A stretch of DNA of 64,000 bases from Pseudomonas sp. St316 (GCF_018325905.1 NZ_AP021901.1:3782001-3846000); one strand, 5' to 3'; positions 32,885 to 42,201 are shown, numbered from the stretch's first letter. A program made the numbers and translations. Notes: a model not told the origin generated them from the sequence alone.

Positions 32885-34648
32885 ATGAACACTCTGAGCA
32901 CGTTGGCCCCCAAGCAGTTCAAGCGACCTGGCAGCGCCCCGACCGTCATGATCGTCGGCGCCGGTCCTGTCGGCTTGTCCCTGGCAATCCTCTTGAAGAA
33001 ATGGGGCGTGTCGTTTCGCATCATTGAAAGGAACGCCGGCCCCTCGACGGCGACCAAGGCGATGGCCATCCATTCCCGGACGCTGGAAATCTTTCGGGAC
33101 CTGGGCGTTGCCGAGCAAGCCATCCGCGACGGCTTCACGATCAACCAGTTTTCGGTGCAGTCGAATGCCAAGCGGGTACTGAACTACAACTTTTCCTACC
33201 TGGATGCGACCTATCCCCTGCTCCTGAGCCTGCCACAGCCACAAACGGAGAAAATTCTCCTGGAGCGGCTCAAGGGACTGGGGGCTGAGGTGGAGTGGAA
33301 TACCGAACTGGTGGACATAGAAAACCTGCCGGGTTCGGTGCGCATGACACTCAAGCATGCCGACGGCACCGACGAACACTTCACCAGTCGTTGGGTGGCC
33401 GCGTGCGACGGTGCTCGCAGCAACGTCAGAAAACGCCTGGACATGACCTTCGAAGGCTCGTCCTATGACCGCTTCTTCATGCTCGCCGATGCCGATATCG
33501 AATGGTCCGGAAGCAAGGATGAGGGTGCGTTCTTCCTGGGCGCGCAGGACGGTTACGTGGCCGTTGCACCGATCAGCGCGCAATCGCGTTATCGGCTGTT
33601 CATCGAAATGCCCTACAACCTGCCGCCAGAAGGCGAGCGACCGTCCTTGAGCCTGGAGAACTTCCAGCGCTTGTGCGAAGGACGCGGGCAAAAGATGACG
33701 CTGTCCAACATTTCATCGACCACCATCGCCTCTTTCCAGCATCGCCGCGTGCAATCGATGCAGCAAGGCTCCGTGTTTCTGCTGGGTGACTCGGCGCATA
33801 TCGGCAGCCCCATCGGTGGGCAGTGGATGAACCTGGGAGTTTCCGAGGCCTATAACCTGGCCTGGAAAATGGCCTATGTCGATCAGGGCCTGGCGAATCC
33901 ATCCTTGCTGGACAGCTACAACGAAGAGCGCTATCCGGTTGCCCTGGAAGTCGAGAACACCGCACACCGGCTGACGGGGCTGATTACGGTCCAGCGTCGC
34001 GCCCTGGTGTGGCTGCGCGACAATGTCCTGCCGCTGTTGAGCAACCGGAAAAAGGTCCAGCGCAAACTGCCGTCGATGATTTCCGGTCATCAGTATCACT
34101 ACGACAAGAGCGACTACATTCAAGAATCGCTGACGAAGAAGCAGCGCAAGAACTGGATCAAGAAAGGGAAAAAACCCGAGTTCCAGAGCGCACCGCCTCA
34201 CGCCGGGCAACTGGCGCCCGATGTCGAATTGTGGCAACTGCAAGGGATGCCGACAAAACGCTTGATCGACTTGTTCCACGGGACATTCACGCTGTTGATT
34301 TTCAGCGCGGCCGATCAGTTTTCACCGCTGCTGCCAGGCTACTACACGCTGGCCAAATCGGTGGAAAAGGACTACCCAGGCATCAAGGCCTACTGCGTGA
34401 TCGACGCCCTGAGCGGCGCCGGCCTGCCAGCGTGGCATTCGACGTTGCTGGACCCCGATTGGCGGTTGCACAAGCGCTACCACGCCAAGGAAGGTACGTT
34501 GATGCTGGTTCGTCCTGATGGCTATATCGCTTTTCTCGGCGCCGATGCAATAACGCTGATGACGTATCTGAACGTAAGGTCCGGGTTGCTCAAGGGCGCC
34601 AGAAAAACAATATCTTGCGAGACCGACGCAGTGGAACTCCAACTTTAA
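32885..34648 (+). CDS. FAD-dependent aromatic/polyketide monooxygenase (PheA/TfdB type)
   Basis: The 587-residue group A flavoprotein monooxygenase has GXGXXG in VMIVGAGPVGLSLAILLKKW, the DG motif AACDGARSNVRKRL, and GD motif LLGDSAHIGSPIGGQWMNLG. The C-terminal 170 residues resemble the thioredoxin-like domain of phenol hydroxylases (FHGTFTLLIFSAADQFSPLL). The family hydroxylates aromatic rings or polyketides using NAD(P)H and O2, and a few members do Baeyer-Villiger reactions. ATG 32885 is four bases after the HAD stop. It is the only oxygenase of the cluster. Confidence 0.85.
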   Translation: MNTLSTLAPKQFKRPGSAPTVMIVGAGPVGLSLAILLKKWGVSFRIIERNAGPSTATKAMAIHSRTLEIFRDLGVAEQAIRDGFTINQFSVQSNAKRVLNYNFSYLDATYPLLLSLPQPQTEKILLERLKGLGAEVEWNTELVDIENLPGSVRMTLKHADGTDEHFTSRWVAACDGARSNVRKRLDMTFEGSSYDRFFMLADADIEWSGSKDEGAFFLGAQDGYVAVAPISAQSRYRLFIEMPYNLPPEGERPSLSLENFQRLCEGRGQKMTLSNISSTTIASFQHRRVQSMQQGSVFLLGDSAHIGSPIGGQWMNLGVSEAYNLAWKMAYVDQGLANPSLLDSYNEERYPVALEVENTAHRLTGLITVQRRALVWLRDNVLPLLSNRKKVQRKLPSMISGHQYHYDKSDYIQESLTKKQRKNWIKKGKKPEFQSAPPHAGQLAPDVELWQLQGMPTKRLIDLFHGTFTLLIFSAADQFSPLLPGYYTLAKSVEKDYPGIKAYCVIDALSGAGLPAWHSTLLDPDWRLHKRYHAKEGTLMLVRPDGYIAFLGADAITLMTYLNVRSGLLKGARKTISCETDAVELQL

Positions 34649-34766
34649 GTCGCTCCATGGCTACTGCCAGTTTGATGAATTGATATAAACAAGGCCCTGC
34701 CCTGGGCCATGATTTTTGATCTTTCTTACTTATAGAAATATCACCCGACTTGGTTAGGAGAACCTT

Positions 34767-35858
34767 ATGCGCTTGCAACTTAACGATGTTGTACAGGAAT
34801 TCATCGTGTCCAATGGGAGAATAGCCCATAGCTATTTCTCCCTTTCCGAAAAAATCATTGATTCACTGTGCGAATCCAATATTTCCAAAGAAGCAATATT
34901 GCTGCGACTCCTGGAACAGGCTGAAACAGTCACTGCTCATTATTTCAATGCTCATCAACAAGTCCTTGAAGGCGTTTATGCCAATGGGACCGAAGCGGCT
35001 GTCAACAAGAGTGTTCCCGCGCTGGAGCCGGTTCATTCGAACCCGAGCATACTGGCGCCAGTGCCTGTCGTCGAAGCCGTCGAAGAAACAAATGTGCTCA
35101 GTTACGGGCAATGGTTGCGAGCCGAAATCAGCACGGTCACCGGCTTCCAGGCGCAACAGATCGACTTCGACCAGAGCTTCGAGAGCCTGGGGATCGATTC
35201 GCTGGGGTTGGTCGATATTTTCGAATCCCTGGCCCAGCACTTCCCCGAAAAGAAAGACCTCACCTCGCAGCTCTTCGATGCCCCTACCCCGACCGCCTTG
35301 CTGGCACGGCTTGAAGCCGATCCGCAGGCACCCACGGTGGATGTCCAAGCGTGGGTACTCGACCAACTCGCGACCATCACCGGCTTTACGGTTGAACAGA
35401 TCGACCCGTCACAAAGCTATGAAAGCCTGGGCCTGGATTCGCTGGTGCAGCTGGACTTCCTGGAGTCGGTAGTCGCCATGTGGCCGCAACTCAAGGCTCA
35501 CAGTTCCGAGCTGGCCAACGCCAAGCTCCCGCAGGCAACCATTGCCCTGATTCAAGCCGCCCTGGCCGATCCAAAGCCGCAGGCAGCGCCTGGCGTCGAG
35601 CCTTCACCTGCCACGACGGACACTCAAGGGCAGGAAGAAAACCTGCTGCTCAACGCCCTGTCTCCGTTGATCCCGGACACCGCGCAATCGATCGATATCC
35701 AGACGCCGTTCGCACAACTGGGCCTCAACGGCTTTGCCCGCGAGGCGCTCTGCCAATCCATGGCACAACAGTGCTCTGCCAGCGAGTTTGCCGGTGAAGC
35801 GCTGATGTCCCGTCGCACGCCCCAGGATGCCTTGTCGCTGCTGGCCAGGCTGAGCTGA
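34767..35858 (+). CDS. Multi-acyl-carrier protein: two active ACP domains and one degenerate
   Basis: Residues 110-185 hold ACP1 with FESLGIDSLGLVDIFESL (Ser145 for phosphopantetheine). Residues 195-268 hold ACP2 with YESLGLDSLVQLDFLESV (Ser225). Residues 290-363 align with the same fold (FAQLGLNGFAREALCQSM), but the D-S pair is N321-G322, so it cannot be loaded. Residues 1-90 are an N-terminal helical domain I do not recognise; its codons are more AT-rich than the rest. Linkers are Pro/Ala rich. Tandem ACPs are typical of PfaA-type polyunsaturated fatty acid synthases. GGAG precedes ATG 34767. Confidence 0.85.
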   Translation: MRLQLNDVVQEFIVSNGRIAHSYFSLSEKIIDSLCESNISKEAILLRLLEQAETVTAHYFNAHQQVLEGVYANGTEAAVNKSVPALEPVHSNPSILAPVPVVEAVEETNVLSYGQWLRAEISTVTGFQAQQIDFDQSFESLGIDSLGLVDIFESLAQHFPEKKDLTSQLFDAPTPTALLARLEADPQAPTVDVQAWVLDQLATITGFTVEQIDPSQSYESLGLDSLVQLDFLESVVAMWPQLKAHSSELANAKLPQATIALIQAALADPKPQAAPGVEPSPATTDTQGQEENLLLNALSPLIPDTAQSIDIQTPFAQLGLNGFAREALCQSMAQQCSASEFAGEALMSRRTPQDALSLLARLS

Positions 35859-35932
35859 GCCCAGCAGCAACAGGAATGGAATCCGGGTGATCGAACAGAT
35901 CACCCTGCATTTTGGCGATCAGGGAGACAGGT

Positions 35933-38900
35933 ATGAGTGGCGCAGTAACAACAATGGGCGATTTTTGCTTCAGCGCGATGGCGGGCGAGTTTCCGGGGGC
36001 GCCGTCCACGGATGCGCTGTGGCAGTTGCTCTGCCAAGGGCAGATCGCACCGATCGAATCAATGCCGACACGCTGGGAGTTGGACAAGGCGTCGATCTAT
36101 TCAACCCAGGCCGGTGAGAAGGATCGCACGTACCTGGACAGCGCTTTTTGCCTGACCGATGACGCCTCGACGCCGTCACGGCACGAAGGCCGACAGGTCG
36201 CCATCGGCAAGAAAGTGCTCCAGACGTTGCTCACCCAACTCGCCGGGCAAGGCTCGACGCTGAGCAGGGAGCGCACCGCGCTGGTGGTCGCGACCTCCTG
36301 GAGCGACGAGAGCTATTTCGTCACCGGCGTGTCCGGAAAAACCGACACGCCGCCGGGCTTTACACCGGGTGAGCAAGTGGCGGAACTGGCGGCGGCCTTT
36401 GCCTTGGGTGGGCCGGCGTTGTCGGTAGACACCGCGTGCAGTTCGTTCCCCTATGCCCTGGATATGGCCCAGGCACTGGTCAACAGTGGCCAGGCTGACA
36501 ACGCGATTGTCCTGGCCCTTAACACCGTGCTGCCACCGGCGCTGTTCCTGGGTTTCTCGCAGTTGACGGCTTTTTCCGCCCGGGCGCGGATGGAAGCGTT
36601 CGGCCAGGACGCCGACGGCATCGTGCCGGGCGAATGTGCCGTGGCCTTTCTGGTCGAACCACTCGCCCAGGCCCTGACGGCGCAGCGTCGTCCCCTGGGT
36701 GTGCTGCGCGCCTTGGGCATGTCCGCCGACGGCGCCGAAGGCTCGGTGTTTGCGCCGGGCAAACAGGCCCAGTACTCGGCCTACCAACGTGCCTATCGCG
36801 GCCTTGATCCACGCGAGGTCGACTACATCGAGACCCACGGCACCGGTACACCGCTGGGGGATGCAACGGAGCTGGCCTCGCTGAACAGCTTCTTTGCCCC
36901 CCATCGCCCGGACGGCAAGAAAATCACCATCGGTTCGATCAAGTCGGTCATCGGCCATCCCCTGGCCGCTGCCGGAGGTGCTTCGCTCGCCAAGGCCTTG
37001 ATGATACTGCGCCATAAAGGCATTCCCCCGCAGCCCGGTTACCGCCCCAGCACCAAGGTCGACGAGACCTGCCTGCGACTCGCCACCCAGCAGGTACATC
37101 CCCTGGAGGATCATCAATCTGCACTGCGAATTGGCATCTCCAGTTTTGGCTTCGGCGGCGCCAACGCGCACCTGGTGGTGGATGAATACATTCCCGACAA
37201 CCACCCTGCCGCACCCCTGACCGCCCCGGCGAGCGCCAGCGGCGTGGTCATGCTCGACCTTGCCATTGTCGAGGCTGAAGCCGCGCTGGGCAGCCACCGT
37301 TCCTTGCAGTCATTCCAGCAGCAACTCGATCAACCCGCCGCCCCCTCGGTGATGTTCCCTTATGGGCGCTTCATTGATTACACCCCGGCGCCCGGCCAAC
37401 CTTTGCTGGGGAAATTCCTCGCACAGGACCACGTCATCGATATCGACGGCTTTGGCATGGGTCCCAAGCCATTGGCTCATGTCGACCCGTTCAAGCTGTT
37501 GATCACCGATCGCGTCAATCATCTGCTGCGACGTTTGCCAGGCGTGGCCGGTTCGCCCGGCACAGCGATGGTCATGTGCTGCAACATGGGTGGCGAGCGC
37601 TTCAGCAATGCCTATAGCAGCGCCCACAACTTCTACTCCCGGGCGCAAGGTACGGCACCGGGTGTCGAGGTGACGGACGTGGCAACCATGCTGCCGAACA
37701 TGTTGTCCGGCTACCCGGCGCAGATTTTTGACTTCAAGGGTTTCCACCAGACCCTGGTCGGCACGGCCGGCCTGTTCTGGCAAACCTTGCTGGCCTCGCC
37801 GCAATGGTTCAACGACGGCATCACCACGCTGCTACTCGGCGCTGGGCGTTTTGTCAGCGGTGAAATCGAAGTCGAGCGCGCCCGGCGCAGCGCAATCACG
37901 CAAGGTGAAGGACTGGGGCTGATCGCGCTGCGTCGCTATCAGCCGGATGCCGCGGACAAACCCTTGCTGGTGATCCGCGCGGCGGTCCTCGCCCACGCTG
38001 CCGACTCGTTGGAAGCGGCTTGCCAACGGCTGGGCAAAGCGCCGAGCGACTATCCGGACGTTGAAGTCTGCGAGTTGCAGCCTGCTGCGACGCCTGCCAG
38101 CGGATCACTGCAGCAGATGACTGGCTTCCTGGCCGAAGCCAGTGGCATCGAGACCCTGTTGGCGGTGATGTTGAAGGGCGCGTCCCATACCGTGATCGAG
38201 GTCCGCGACGCCGGCAAGACGGTGATGTGGTTGTTTACCGAGAAGCTTCGCCAATGGAGCCCGACGGCAGCCGAAGCCAGCTCGCCCATCAAGCATCCCT
38301 TCATGTTGCGCTTTGCCCATTCGTCATCCCACGAACTGCAGCAGGTCATCACGCCTGCCCGGCCTGTCAGCCTGGTCCGCGAACCGCAGAACGATGGCGT
38401 CGACGTGCAGCAGCTCAGCGACATGCTCACCAGCACCCTGCTCTCCGGGCTGCGGGTGCGGGTTCGCGCCATGGAAAGCCTGTTCGCCCTGCACCGTGGC
38501 GACACAACCCAGCGCCCGACGCACTGGCAGCGCAGCGCGGAACATAGCGTGATCACCAACGCCCAGCGCAACCCACAGTCGCTGCACGCCCAGCTCGTGG
38601 TGGATGAAACGCACCCGTACTTCTTCGATCATCCCCTGGATCACATCCCAGGCATCTTGTTGCTCGAGGGCGTGCTGCAACTGATTGAACTGGCCATGCC
38701 CCCGCTGAGCGGACGGGTCGCCTACGTCAAGAGCCTGACGATCAAGTTCCAGCAATACGTACAGAAGCAAGGCGTAATCGATCTGCATGTCGAACAAGAC
38801 CAGGATTCCCAGGTGTTCAATGCCAAGGTCATGCAGGCCGGGAAAGTGATGTGCACTTGCGTCCTGGGGATGGCCTACAGCTCCGCATTCGAGACATCGC

Positions 38901-39361
38901 CAGTCGGCGAATTCACCGCCACACCCTGCCGTAACAAGGCCCTGCTGCACAAGCACAGGGAGGAGAACGTCATCGTCAGTGACATGAGCAGCGTCGCCCA
39001 GGGCCTGAGCGTGGACACCGTGAAACTGCCGCAGGAACACTTTTTCCAGGCAGGTGATCCCGAGCACTATTCGATGGTGTATTTCCTCGAAGTCGCTCGC
39101 CAGTGCTACATGCAGATCGCCCACAGCCATCTGCGCATTCCACTCAATACCCCGATGAATCTGCTGGCCTTGAGCTTCACCCTGGATCGCCCTATCCCCA
39201 GGAATAGCCCGCTGTCATTGGCGCCGCAAGCCGGTTTTGAGGCGTCGCTCCAGGCATTCAAGACCAACCGCATCTATATCGACCTGTTCAACCGGGGCGA
39301 AAAAATCGGTCAAGCGAGCATTACCGCCCAGGTGCTGAGTCAATCGGCACCAGCGGCCTGA
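35933..39361 (+). CDS. Megasynthase with ketosynthase, CLF-like domain and two AfsA hotdog domains (1142 residues)
   Basis: Residues 5-420 are an intact type I ketosynthase: Cys169 in SVDTACSSFPYAL, His302 in ETHGTGTPLGD, His342 in IKSVIGHPLAAAG. Residues 475-680 look like a second, degenerate ketosynthase (PAQIFDFKGFHQTLVGTAGL) in which the nucleophile position is Gly613, as in a chain-length factor. Residues 870-980 are an AfsA domain (HPYFFDHPLDHIPGILLLEG). Residues 1000-1135 are a second (LLHKHREENVIVSD, then VYFLEVARQCYMQIAHSHL). The order is that of PfaC (KS-CLF-DH-DH) with AfsA domains in place of FabA domains. AfsA joins a beta-ketoacyl chain to dihydroxyacetone phosphate. ATG 35933 has GGGAGA upstream; the TTG at 35912 is not used. 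Confidence 0.8.
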   Translation: MSGAVTTMGDFCFSAMAGEFPGAPSTDALWQLLCQGQIAPIESMPTRWELDKASIYSTQAGEKDRTYLDSAFCLTDDASTPSRHEGRQVAIGKKVLQTLLTQLAGQGSTLSRERTALVVATSWSDESYFVTGVSGKTDTPPGFTPGEQVAELAAAFALGGPALSVDTACSSFPYALDMAQALVNSGQADNAIVLALNTVLPPALFLGFSQLTAFSARARMEAFGQDADGIVPGECAVAFLVEPLAQALTAQRRPLGVLRALGMSADGAEGSVFAPGKQAQYSAYQRAYRGLDPREVDYIETHGTGTPLGDATELASLNSFFAPHRPDGKKITIGSIKSVIGHPLAAAGGASLAKALMILRHKGIPPQPGYRPSTKVDETCLRLATQQVHPLEDHQSALRIGISSFGFGGANAHLVVDEYIPDNHPAAPLTAPASASGVVMLDLAIVEAEAALGSHRSLQSFQQQLDQPAAPSVMFPYGRFIDYTPAPGQPLLGKFLAQDHVIDIDGFGMGPKPLAHVDPFKLLITDRVNHLLRRLPGVAGSPGTAMVMCCNMGGERFSNAYSSAHNFYSRAQGTAPGVEVTDVATMLPNMLSGYPAQIFDFKGFHQTLVGTAGLFWQTLLASPQWFNDGITTLLLGAGRFVSGEIEVERARRSAITQGEGLGLIALRRYQPDAADKPLLVIRAAVLAHAADSLEAACQRLGKAPSDYPDVEVCELQPAATPASGSLQQMTGFLAEASGIETLLAVMLKGASHTVIEVRDAGKTVMWLFTEKLRQWSPTAAEASSPIKHPFMLRFAHSSSHELQQVITPARPVSLVREPQNDGVDVQQLSDMLTSTLLSGLRVRVRAMESLFALHRGDTTQRPTHWQRSAEHSVITNAQRNPQSLHAQLVVDETHPYFFDHPLDHIPGILLLEGVLQLIELAMPPLSGRVAYVKSLTIKFQQYVQKQGVIDLHVEQDQDSQVFNAKVMQAGKVMCTCVLGMAYSSAFETSPVGEFTATPCRNKALLHKHREENVIVSDMSSVAQGLSVDTVKLPQEHFFQAGDPEHYSMVYFLEVARQCYMQIAHSHLRIPLNTPMNLLALSFTLDRPIPRNSPLSLAPQAGFEASLQAFKTNRIYIDLFNRGEKIGQASITAQVLSQSAPAA

Positions 39362-39418
39362 GCATCGAATGGATCTGCCCTCCAGCATGACCGTGCCCCC
39401 CACAACCAAGGTGTCGCC

Positions 39419-39889
39419 GTGAACGATGTCAAAGTGCAAGTCATAGTCAAATCGCCCCCTTCTGAAATCTGGAAGATCTGGAGCAATTTTGCAGAAGCGC
39501 CGTTATGGGATACCGACGTTCGCCAGTGTCAACTCGACGGTCCTTTCCAGGCGGGGACACGCGGCAAATGTGTGCTCAAGAACGGCTTGAACATGCCACT
39601 GAAACTGGAAGCCGTGAGCCTGCACGAAAGCTATCGCAACAGCGCACGGCTGCTTTGGATCGACCTCGAGTTCGACCATCAGATGCGCAGGCTTTCTCCC
39701 GATGAAACCCATGTCATCCATAGCGCGAAGATTTCCGGCCCGTTGAGTTTCCTGTACCGCGGACTGCTGCGCAAAGCATTGACCGCAGCGATGACCACGG
39801 CCCTGGACAACCTGTGCAGGCTGGCTGAACAACGGGCCATCGGCGCCCCGGGGCACGCGAAACCCGCGATGCCTTTGCACCTCGTGTGA
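39419..39889 (+). CDS. SRPBCC/START-fold protein (polyketide cyclase-like)
   Basis: This 156-residue protein starts VKVQVIVKSPPSEIWKIWSN and has alternating strands ending in a long helix (LRKALTAAMTTALDNLCRLA), the helix-grip fold of polyketide cyclases and lipid-binding START proteins. GTG 39419 has AAGGTG upstream. It lies 57 bases after the megasynthase and most likely binds the product or guides its cyclisation. A role in self-protection or transport is an alternative. Confidence 0.75.
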   Translation: MNDVKVQVIVKSPPSEIWKIWSNFAEAPLWDTDVRQCQLDGPFQAGTRGKCVLKNGLNMPLKLEAVSLHESYRNSARLLWIDLEFDHQMRRLSPDETHVIHSAKISGPLSFLYRGLLRKALTAAMTTALDNLCRLAEQRAIGAPGHAKPAMPLHLV

Positions 39890-39974
39890 ATACCTCCGGC
39901 AAGGACGCGCGCTGAACGCGTCTTTGCGGACTCGCTTCGCTTACTTCTCGATAACAGCACATTTCGGATCTAGC

Positions 39975-40673
39975 ATGAATCTACAGAAAAACACCCAGTC
40001 TCTTATCATGGGCATCGTTGGCCTGGGGGCTATCGCCCCGGCATCGAGCTTCGCCGACAACCTCGGCCCCTATGTCAGTGGCATGGGCGGTGTGAACTGG
40101 GTCGCCAAGCAGGACCTGACCCAGAACAACAACGACTTCGTCGAGATGGAATACAATCAGCCGCTGCACTCGGGCTACGCCACCGGCCTGGCACTGGGCT
40201 GGCGGTTCCCGGTCGGGCTCAGGCCCGAGGTGGAGCTGAGCTACCGCCGCAACACCATGGATCAGTTCAATAACCGGATCTACGAGGGCGGAAGCAGCAT
40301 CGAGGGCAAAGGCGAACAAGAGGCCAGCAGCCTCATGGCCAACCTCTGGTATGACATCCCGAACCTGCCTGCTCCCTTGAGCCGCTTCACACCTTATGTG
40401 GGCGGTGGCCTGGGCTACGCGGTGCTGACCATCAAGGGCCTGGAAGCGGGTGGCGTCGAGTTCGGCGGCACCCATCGCGACACCGTCTCGGCCTGGCAAC
40501 TCGGCGCAGGCGTCGCTTACGAGCTTAGCGAGCATTGGTCCATGTCCTTGGATTATCGCTACTTCAAGACCGGCGAAGCGAACTACGGCAAAATCCAGGG
40601 CCTGCCCCCGGCTGATGTGAAAACCGAATACAACGCCCAGTCCTTGATGGTCGGCCTGCGGTACTGGTTGTAA
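39975..40673 (+). CDS. Outer-membrane beta-barrel protein (OmpA/OprF N-terminal-like)
   Basis: A signal peptide (ALGAIAPASSFA region) is followed by alternating amphipathic strands with turns: YVSGMGGVNWVAKQDL, YATGLALGWRFPVGLRPEVELSY, YVGGGLGYAVLTIKGLEAG, WSMSLDYRYFKTGEANYG, and a terminal LMVGLRYWL that ends in an aromatic-Leu as barrel proteins do. At 232 residues this is an eight-stranded barrel size (outer membrane protein beta-barrel domain). ATG 39975 is 86 bases after the START-fold gene. Placed at the end of the cluster before a terminator, it may serve export or uptake of the product; that is inferred. Confidence 0.8.
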   Translation: MNLQKNTQSLIMGIVGLGAIAPASSFADNLGPYVSGMGGVNWVAKQDLTQNNNDFVEMEYNQPLHSGYATGLALGWRFPVGLRPEVELSYRRNTMDQFNNRIYEGGSSIEGKGEQEASSLMANLWYDIPNLPAPLSRFTPYVGGGLGYAVLTIKGLEAGGVEFGGTHRDTVSAWQLGAGVAYELSEHWSMSLDYRYFKTGEANYGKIQGLPPADVKTEYNAQSLMVGLRYWL

Positions 40674-40684
40674 GCGCCAGACGG

Positions 40685-40714
40685 ATCGGCGCCTGGCCTT
40701 GGCCAGGTGCCGAT
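40685..40714 (+). terminator. Rho-independent terminator candidate at end of the AfsA-type operon
   Basis: ATCGGCGCCTGGCC pairs with GGCCAGGTGCCGAT (14 bp, one G-U pair) and is followed by TTATC. It lies 11 bases after the barrel gene stop. The T tract is poor, but the stem is strong. Confidence 0.6.
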
Positions 40715-40751
40715 TTATCATCCTGACATCTTCCGACCCGAGCCGCGTCTC

Positions 40752-41594
40752 TCATCGCGTCCCATACTGCATCTTGACGACTTCACTGATTCTCTGTGCA
40801 ACGCCATTGGCGGGAGGCGTGATGGATCGGATCGACTGACCACGGTAAGGTCCGTCCGCGGGAAACCAGTTCTGGACCGCGACGACGTTTTTCGGCTGCG
40901 TGGCCGAAGCCGAACCCGTAGAGATTTCATTGGTGAACTTGCAGGTGTCAAACGTACCGAGGGCCGTCTTGATCGTTTCACGACCGTTATAAGTCAGCTT
41001 CTCGACGACATCGAACTCGATGGTTGCCCTGGCGCTCACGGTTTTGCTTTTGTAGCTGACGGTGACGGTCTGCCCAGGTTGCAGATCAATCGGTGTGGAA
41101 GCAGGAGGCAGGTAGGTGGTGGTCACCAACGATGCACCGGCGCCATGGCGAACGCCGTAGCGAACCAGTCGACCGTCCTTGATCTCGGCGAAGGTTGTCG
41201 TCAGGAAGAACGGCGCATCATTCAAGAACGACGTGTGCACCGAAGCCACCGGATTGGCGCCGGCAAATGCCTCGCGCCCTAGCGTTTCGGTTTTACCACG
41301 ACGGGTGGCTGGCGACAGGTTGTCGCGACTTTCATACTCCACCACTGTCCCGGCCTGAAAGTCCGCTTCGTTGGTGCAGGCCGCAGAGGACGTTTCACTG
41401 GCAGTGGAAGCCGACGCACCGGCAATAAAAGAACCCCAGCCACTGACGGCAAGGGTCGAGGCGGTGAGCGCCGTTGCCAGGCGTTTGCGCCAAGCCGGAT
41501 TGACGTTGGACTTTCTGGCAGGTGCACTTTTCAAAAAACAGATCCTTGTCCCGATGTGCTCGTTGCGATCGATCGAAAAACCGATAACGCTCAT
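40752..41594 (-). CDS. Secreted or periplasmic hypothetical protein (280 residues)
   Basis: A basic N-terminus (WRKRLATALTAST) and a hydrophobic stretch ending SFIAGASAS look like a signal sequence that begins about 35 residues into the frame, so ATG 41594 may be too early; no better start with a ribosome binding site is visible. The mature part is beta-rich with YESRDNLSPATRR and GTFDTCKFTNEISTGSA and two Cys (SSAAC and FDTC) that may pair. The block around VSYKSKTVSARATIEFDVVE resembles DUF-type periplasmic beta proteins. No function can be proposed. It is convergent with the barrel gene. Confidence 0.55.
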   Translation of the reverse strand: MSVIGFSIDRNEHIGTRICFLKSAPARKSNVNPAWRKRLATALTASTLAVSGWGSFIAGASASTASETSSAACTNEADFQAGTVVEYESRDNLSPATRRGKTETLGREAFAGANPVASVHTSFLNDAPFFLTTTFAEIKDGRLVRYGVRHGAGASLVTTTYLPPASTPIDLQPGQTVTVSYKSKTVSARATIEFDVVEKLTYNGRETIKTALGTFDTCKFTNEISTGSASATQPKNVVAVQNWFPADGPYRGQSIRSITPPANGVAQRISEVVKMQYGTR

Positions 41595-41772
41595 AGGTTA
41601 GGGACGAGTGCCGAGCGGCGCTATAGCGCAAGTGTGCTATAGGCTTTGTCCTTGTTTGGGGGGATGGTCAGGGCTACCGATACGCGCCCGGCCATGGCAT
41701 CATAAAGCCACTATTTTGTTCGAGCCTGGACGCGCTTCATTCTTCAGCCTTGAAACCGTATCAGAGGCTCAC

Positions 41773-42201
41773 ATGACCGAATCACTGGAGCGTTTTGTCC
41801 AGGCGCAAGCGTCAACCTATGACCACGCCTTGCTTGAGCTACGGCGTGGAAGCAAGGAAGGCCACTGGATTTGGTTCATCTTTCCCCAATTACGCGGCCT
41901 GGGCTCCAGTGAGAACGCCACCTACTATGGCCTGCGCGGCATTGACGAGGCGCGTGACTATTTGCAGCACCCGCTTCTGGGACCGCGACTGGAGCGCGCG
42001 ACCCGTGCCGTACTGCACTCGGGAGTCGCTTTGGAGAAGCTCCTCGGGACCATCGACGCCATGAAGTTCGCGTCCTGCATGACGCTTTTTGCATCGACCG
42101 CGGGCGAACATTCCGTGTATGCCCAGGCGCTGGATGGTGGAGTGCGTGTCGACTCAAGAACACTCGAAATACTTAAGGCGAAAGAGAGAAAACATGTCTA
42201 A
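41773..42201 (+). CDS. DUF1810 family protein
   Basis: This is a 142-residue protein with the typical start LERFVQAQASTYDHALLELR, followed by GHWIWFIFPQLRGLG and ATYYGLRGIDEARDYLQHPL. The DUF1810 family is helical, widespread and uncharacterised. AGAGG precedes ATG 41773, which removes 55 unlikely residues from the longest frame. Its stop overlaps the start of the next gene by eight bases. Confidence 0.85.
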   Translation: MTESLERFVQAQASTYDHALLELRRGSKEGHWIWFIFPQLRGLGSSENATYYGLRGIDEARDYLQHPLLGPRLERATRAVLHSGVALEKLLGTIDAMKFASCMTLFASTAGEHSVYAQALDGGVRVDSRTLEILKAKERKHV

